Assembly: GCA_947085765.1 (NCBI GenBank)
Contig: CAMTXZ010000268.1
Location: 1-7,784 of the forward strand
DNA: 7,784 nt
Direction: 5' to 3'
From: JAKFXL01 sp947085765
GTDB lineage: Bacteria > Pseudomonadota > Gammaproteobacteria > Tenderiales > Tenderiaceae
In this document: piece by piece, positions 5,322-7,784 of the stretch
Numbering within the stretch: position 1 is the stretch's first letter
How the letters are laid out: every line of letters begins with the position of its first letter
Notes under the pieces: model-generated
The model's input: only the letters and a program-made list of their open reading frames with translations
Database searches by the model: none
Told to the model about the DNA's origin: nothing
Position numbers and translations under genes: made by a program

Positions 5322-6118
5322 TCCACTGACTGTAACCGCTCCAACCGCAACCGCTGCCGCTCATCAAAGAGTCGTTTAGCGCCCAGCTGAAGCGCAATCA
5401 CCGCACCAAAACCGGCCCCGGCACTGATCATGAACATGATCAGGATCTGATACTTCACCGCCTCCACCGGAACGGTGCCGGAGAGGATCTGCCCCGTCAT
5501 CATGCCCGGCAGGCTGACAATGCCCACCGTCGCCATGCCGTTGATGGTCGGGATCATGCCGGCCCGTAGCGCATCACGGCGCAAATCACCAATCGCCTCC
5601 TGCCAGCACTGCCCCAACATCAACCGCCCCTCGATCATGGTGCGCTGCTGCCACGCGCCGCTCATCAACCGGTCAAGACTGATCGCAATGCCATTCATGG
5701 TATTGCCCAGCATCATGCCCAGCAGTGGAATGGCATACTGCGGCTGATACCACGGCTCGTTACCGATGATCACCAGCAGCGCAAACAGCGTCACGGTAAA
5801 CGAGGTGATGAACATCGAAAAGGTGCCGATGCCGTAACCCCACACCCCACGCAGACGACGCTTCTGCCGCGCCATCACCTCATAACCCGCCACCAGCAAC
5901 ATCACCGTCGCCATCAACACCACCCAGCTTAAACGAACATCACTGAAGAGCGCCTTAAGTACCATACCCACCAGCACCAATTGAATGATGGTGCGCGCCC
6001 CAGCGATAAGAATCTGTCGCTCCAGCGCCAGCCGTTGATAAAACGACAACAGCGCCAGCGCAATCACCAACCCCGACGCAATGGTGACATCAAGCCAATC
6101 GAGCGTGATGATGCTCAT
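5318..6118 (-). CDS. fetB: FetB-like ABC transporter permease (UPF0014 family)
   Basis: A 266-residue inner-membrane permease with about six or seven transmembrane helices. It has the conserved family stretches GMMLGNTMNGIAISLDRL and, before the last helices, GMIPTINGMATVGIVSLPGM followed by MTGQILSG. E. coli FetAB (YbbLM) is reported to export iron and to protect against oxidative stress; the family also includes plant STAR2/ALS3. The ATG at 6118 overlaps the fetA stop by four bases (ATGA), indicating translational coupling within a two-gene operon. Its TAA stop shares the TTAA at 5318-5321 with the stop of the convergent small gene, so there is no room for a terminator between them. Family assignment is firm; the transported substrate is inferred from E. 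coli. Confidence 0.92.
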   Translation of the reverse strand: MSIITLDWLDVTIASGLVIALALLSFYQRLALERQILIAGARTIIQLVLVGMVLKALFSDVRLSWVVLMATVMLLVAGYEVMARQKRRLRGVWGYGIGTFSMFITSFTVTLFALLVIIGNEPWYQPQYAIPLLGMMLGNTMNGIAISLDRLMSGAWQQRTMIEGRLMLGQCWQEAIGDLRRDALRAGMIPTINGMATVGIVSLPGMMTGQILSGTVPVEAVKYQILIMFMISAGAGFGAVIALQLGAKRLFDERQRLRLERLQSVD

Positions 6119-6726
6119 GACAGCACCTCCTGCAAACCACCATCCACAATGCGAAAGTGACGACTGGCGATGCGACTAATCTGCTCGTGGTTGTGGCTGA
6201 TCCAGAGCAGCGGCGCAGCATGTTCACGGCTGTAACGCAGGATCAGTGATTCGATCCGCTCGCTATTCTCGCTATCAAGATTGGCGGTCGGCTCATCCAG
6301 CAGCAGCGCCCGTGGTTTGTGACACAACAACCGCAACAACGCCAACCGCTGCCGCTCGCCACTGGAGAGCCGGCTGACCGGCCACTCCAACACCTCAACA
6401 CCAAAACCCAACGCCGCAAACCACTCCCGCTCCACCAGCGGAAAGTGTGGCCGCAAGGTATCAAACCACCAGACACTCTCCGCCGTCAGCAACCCCACCC
6501 ACTGCCGCCACTGCTGCGGCGTAACGCTGTTATGTTCAATACCATCAAGCAGTATCTCGCCTTGATGCGAATCAAGATCGGCAATGGCGCGCAACAGAGT
6601 GCTCTTGCCACAGCCAGAAGCACCGGAAAGGCAGAGGCACTCGCCGGCGCCAATAGTCAGATTGATATCACGCAATAACGCGGTGGAGAGATTTTGTAGC
6701 GAGAGAACAGACAAGATAATACCCAT
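6115..6726 (-). CDS. fetA: FetA-like ABC transporter ATP-binding protein
   Basis: A compact 203-residue ABC ATPase that would power the FetB permease at the inner membrane. All motifs are present: Walker A GASGCGKST (35-43), ABC signature LSSGERQ (120-126), Walker B ending LLLDEPT with D144 and E145, the D-loop NLDS, and the switch histidine H178 in WISHNHE. The short length is typical of YbbL/FetA. The ATG at 6726 gives the full domain, but no Shine-Dalgarno sequence precedes it, so the exact start is less sure than the gene. No convincing promoter was found in 6727-6800; it should lie upstream on the minus strand, toward the cassette region. The pair is complete and shows no sign of decay. 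Confidence 0.92.
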   Translation of the reverse strand: MGIILSVLSLQNLSTALLRDINLTIGAGECLCLSGASGCGKSTLLRAIADLDSHQGEILLDGIEHNSVTPQQWRQWVGLLTAESVWWFDTLRPHFPLVEREWFAALGFGVEVLEWPVSRLSSGERQRLALLRLLCHKPRALLLDEPTANLDSENSERIESLILRYSREHAAPLLWISHNHEQISRIASRHFRIVDGGLQEVLS

Positions 6727-7118
6727 CGATAAACAGAGCCACAGCTTACCAGCAGAAGGTTATCGCGGCACAGCTCTTCGGCACTAGCCAGTGCCCACAG
6801 TGTAAACAGGGGCGGCTAATCGTCATCGCCACCCTGCTGCCAGAACGACGAAGGGAGGGCGTATCGATAGAACACTAAAAACGCATCAGCCGTTGATGAT
6901 ATTCAAACGAGGCAGCTGATCTCGGAGTTGCGCACGGACATTTGCCTGAAATACAGCTATTTTTAGCTTGGCTCAAGCCATAAAAACAAGAAGGTACACC
7001 GGCAAAAGCCAGACCTACCGCCCAACAGGGGTATTAAAAACCGCCAAATGGTTTAGACATCCTCGGTACTCCACAATACAATCCCCTATATATCAGGCAG
7101 CCGAGCCGACACGGCTTA
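6727..7118. other. Long stretch without a supported gene
   Basis: These 392 bases between fetA and the attC site hold no frame with a credible start, ribosome binding site and protein-like composition. The longest plus-strand frame (6968-7168) begins with TTG and runs through the attC stem, so it is not believed. A small perfect hairpin is present (GGCACT 6780-6785 with AGTGCC 6790-6795, loop AGCC). The stretch must contain the fetAB promoter and the 5' flank of the attC site, and could be the body of a non-coding or decayed cassette. Confidence 0.6.
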
Positions 7119-7177
7119 GTTCAACAGACATTTATACGCCATGCGCGGCACAGCGTATAAATGCTTAGACGTTATGT
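7119..7177 (+). other. Integron attC recombination site
   Basis: The site starts with GTTCAAC (7119-7125), fitting the R'' consensus RYYYAAC, and ends with GTTATGT (7171-7177) in the R' position. Between them CATTTATACGC (7129-7139) pairs perfectly over 11 bases with GCGTATAAATG (7153-7163), giving the hairpin an integrase needs. At 59 bases it matches the short attC class. The cassette downstream ends with GCACATA, the complement of the TATGTGC that follows the G-T crossover here, exactly as expected for a cassette bounded by this junction. The R' box departs from GTTRRRY at one base, and the spacers between R and L boxes (3 and 7 bases) are unequal, so the score is not higher. No integrase gene is in the window. 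Confidence 0.7.
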
Positions 7178-7197
7178 GCAATAAAAGGAATTTGATC

Positions 7198-7569
7198 ATG
7201 CAATGTCATACATCTACAGAAAGAGTTCCCTTTGAGTATCACATAGATGAAGAAAATAGTTTAATTACTATTACGTCAGATAATAATCGTATATTCCAAT
7301 ACCGACTTGAATCTCTTAAAAATTTGTATTGTTATTTAAAAAATGACAGGGATGGCGAATGGGTGTTGCTAGGCTCAATCAATGAGCAAAATAATGCGAA
7401 TCCAGATACTGTTGAAGAGTGGGCACGCACCAATCCTGCCTTTGATTTTTACGGCGTTACAGCTAACTTAAGGGGAAGGTTTGCCTCCTATATTCCATCC
7501 ATACTTGAACAGCTTGGCTTTGTGGAGCTAGAAGGTTTACAAAGAAATAATAGAGTAAGGGCGCTATAG
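7198..7569 (+). CDS. Integron cassette protein of unknown function
   Basis: A 123-residue soluble protein, from ATG at 7198, with AAAGGAA (7184-7190) seven bases upstream. An in-frame ATG at 7141 would begin inside the attC loop and is rejected. The N-terminal half is beta-rich in appearance (FEYHIDEENSLITITSD). The middle has DGEWVLLGSINEQ and TVEEWART, and the C-terminal half has LRGRFASYIPSILEQLGF and then ends RNNRVRAL. No catalytic motif, signal peptide or membrane segment is evident and I do not know its function. The coding region is clearly richer in A and T than argS, speE or fetAB, consistent with acquisition. It starts 27 bases after the cassette junction and its stop lies two bases before the next attC box, the tight packing typical of cassettes. 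Such genes are often expressed from their own promoter; none is certain here. Confidence 0.8.
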   Translation: MQCHTSTERVPFEYHIDEENSLITITSDNNRIFQYRLESLKNLYCYLKNDRDGEWVLLGSINEQNNANPDTVEEWARTNPAFDFYGVTANLRGRFASYIPSILEQLGFVELEGLQRNNRVRAL

Positions 7570-7570
7570 C

Positions 7571-7577
7571 GCACATA
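7571..7577 (+). other. Interrupted second attC site (R'' box only)
   Basis: GCACATA is the reverse complement of TATGTGC at 7173-7179, the start of this same cassette. An intact R'' box would continue to GCACATAAC. Instead, after GCACATA the sequence changes to the 3' end of a group II intron on the opposite strand. The rest of this attC should lie beyond the intron and the IS, outside the window. The 12-base palindrome GCGCTATAGCGC (7561-7572) overlaps its start and the stop codon of the gene. Confidence 0.6.
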
Positions 7578-7645
7578 ATCGGGTAGCCAGGGGTCTCTAA
7601 CCCCCAGCCCCCACAACACCCTGCGTGCGGCTCCGCACAGGGCGT
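7578..7645 (-). mobile_element. Group II intron 3' end (domains V and VI), class C-attC type, truncated
   Basis: On the minus strand, 7645-7616 folds as domain V. An 8-bp lower stem begins A-CGC (catalytic triad CGC, as in group IIC introns, with the expected G-U wobble). A two-base CG bulge lies on the 3' side, under a TGCGG/CCGCA upper stem. Domain VI follows: GCTGGGGGT pairs with ACCCCTGGC (7608-7586), with a bulged TA and then CCC. The bulged A (7584) is seven bases from the 3' end GAT, the usual branch-point spacing, and the end is of AY type. The 3' exon begins TATGTGC, an attC bottom strand, consistent with the known TTGT/T target of class C-attC introns. The domain V tip lacks an obvious GNRA loop. 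Domains I-IV and the reverse transcriptase are absent because an IS interrupts at domain V base one. Confidence 0.7.
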
Positions 7646-7784
7646 TGATGTGGTCAAGCAATTTTGGACAGCGCTTTAGGTTTTTTTTCACGCCGCCTCA
7701 GATTCCATCCTTACTGGCGGCTTGTAGTCGTTATAACTGTGCGGCCGTACTTGGTTGTAGTGTGATGTCACATATCTCAGCACG
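7646..7784 (-). mobile_element. IS3-family insertion sequence, right end, partial
   Basis: The element's outer end lies at 7646 (TGATGTGGTCAAGCAATTTT on the plus strand, then GGACAG), the usual TG terminus and GGACA block of IS3 elements. OrfB ends 42 bases inside. It is oriented on the minus strand, so this is the right inverted repeat, and the element continues past the window edge. The related left end is at 140. The duplicated target expected on the far side cannot be seen. Confidence 0.82.
7688..7784 (-). CDS. IS3-family transposase OrfB, C-terminal fragment
   Basis: The minus strand reads into the window with a frame ending VLRYVTSHYNQVRPHSYNDY and then KPPVRMESEAA before TGA at 7690-7688. 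The order Y-N-x-x-R-P-H-S-x-x-x-Y-x-P-P is the standard end of the IS3-family DDE integrase domain (rve). Its catalytic Asp and Glu residues would be upstream, outside the window. Thirty-one codons are visible with no stop or frameshift. OrfB carries the DNA cleavage and strand-transfer activity. An A run directly follows the stop on the same strand. Confidence 0.85.
   Translation of the reverse strand, partial: VLRYVTSHYNQVRPHSYNDYKPPVRMESEAA

Noticed and set aside
6880..6900. GTTGATG after CATCAGCC as a further attC R' box
   Set aside because: It shares five of seven bases with the complement of the R'' box at 7119, but no stem or partner R'' box could be found upstream.
6968..7168. Possible small gene before the cassette
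   Set aside because: Begins with TTG without a ribosome binding site and its end runs through the attC stem-loop; composition is not protein-like.
7141..7197. Longer start (ATG at 7141) for the cassette protein
   Set aside because: It would begin in the attC loop upstream of the cassette junction; the ATG at 7198 has a proper ribosome binding site.
7488..7691. Minus-strand frame across the intron/IS junction
   Set aside because: It spans the IS terminus, the intron domains and the cassette gene in antisense, so it cannot be one gene. The true OrfB frame ends at 7688.
1..7784. CRISPR array, tRNA or rRNA genes
   Set aside because: No regularly spaced direct repeats and no cloverleaf or ribosomal RNA signature were seen on either strand.

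Overview
The window is about 7.8 kb of moderately GC-rich DNA from a gammaproteobacterium. The evidence is the family-typical ArgRS, the argS-SPOR gene order also found in Pseudomonas-like genomes, SpeE, FetAB and a Crp/Fnr regulator paired with a DUF2892 membrane protein. The exact genus cannot be fixed from the sequence. The chromosomal core is flanked on both sides by mobile DNA.

Layout. 1-140: 5' end of an IS3-family element (inverted repeat plus start of OrfA, minus strand). 141-340: two back-to-back palindromic repeats and a C/G-rich leader. 341-2101 argS and 2117-2725 a SPOR-domain FtsN-like protein form an operon. 2730-3005: cupin (minus). 3086-3937: speE. 3953-4015: two hairpins. 4029-4223: DUF2892 membrane protein (minus). 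4334-5005: Crp/Fnr-type regulator (minus). 5091-5321: small unknown protein, divergent from the regulator. 5318-6118 and 6115-6726: fetB and fetA, a minus-strand ABC transporter operon. 6727-7118: no supported gene.

The right end is the most interesting part and reads as a nested stack. An integron recombination site (attC, 7119-7177) is followed by an AT-rich gene cassette encoding a 123-residue protein of unknown function (7198-7569). The cassette's own attC begins at 7571 but is cut after GCACATA by the 3' end (domains V and VI, 7578-7645) of a minus-strand group II intron, which has the features of the class C introns that target attC sites. That intron is in turn cut exactly at the first base of domain V by the right end of an IS3-family element (7646 onward, with the OrfB C-terminus at 7688-7784). 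No integrase gene is visible, so this is an orphan cassette as far as the window shows.

The two IS fragments at the window edges have related inverted repeats and the same orientation. They are either two direct copies bracketing about 7.5 kb of chromosome, or an assembly that stopped in a repeated IS. All calls are from reading the sequence; no database search was possible.
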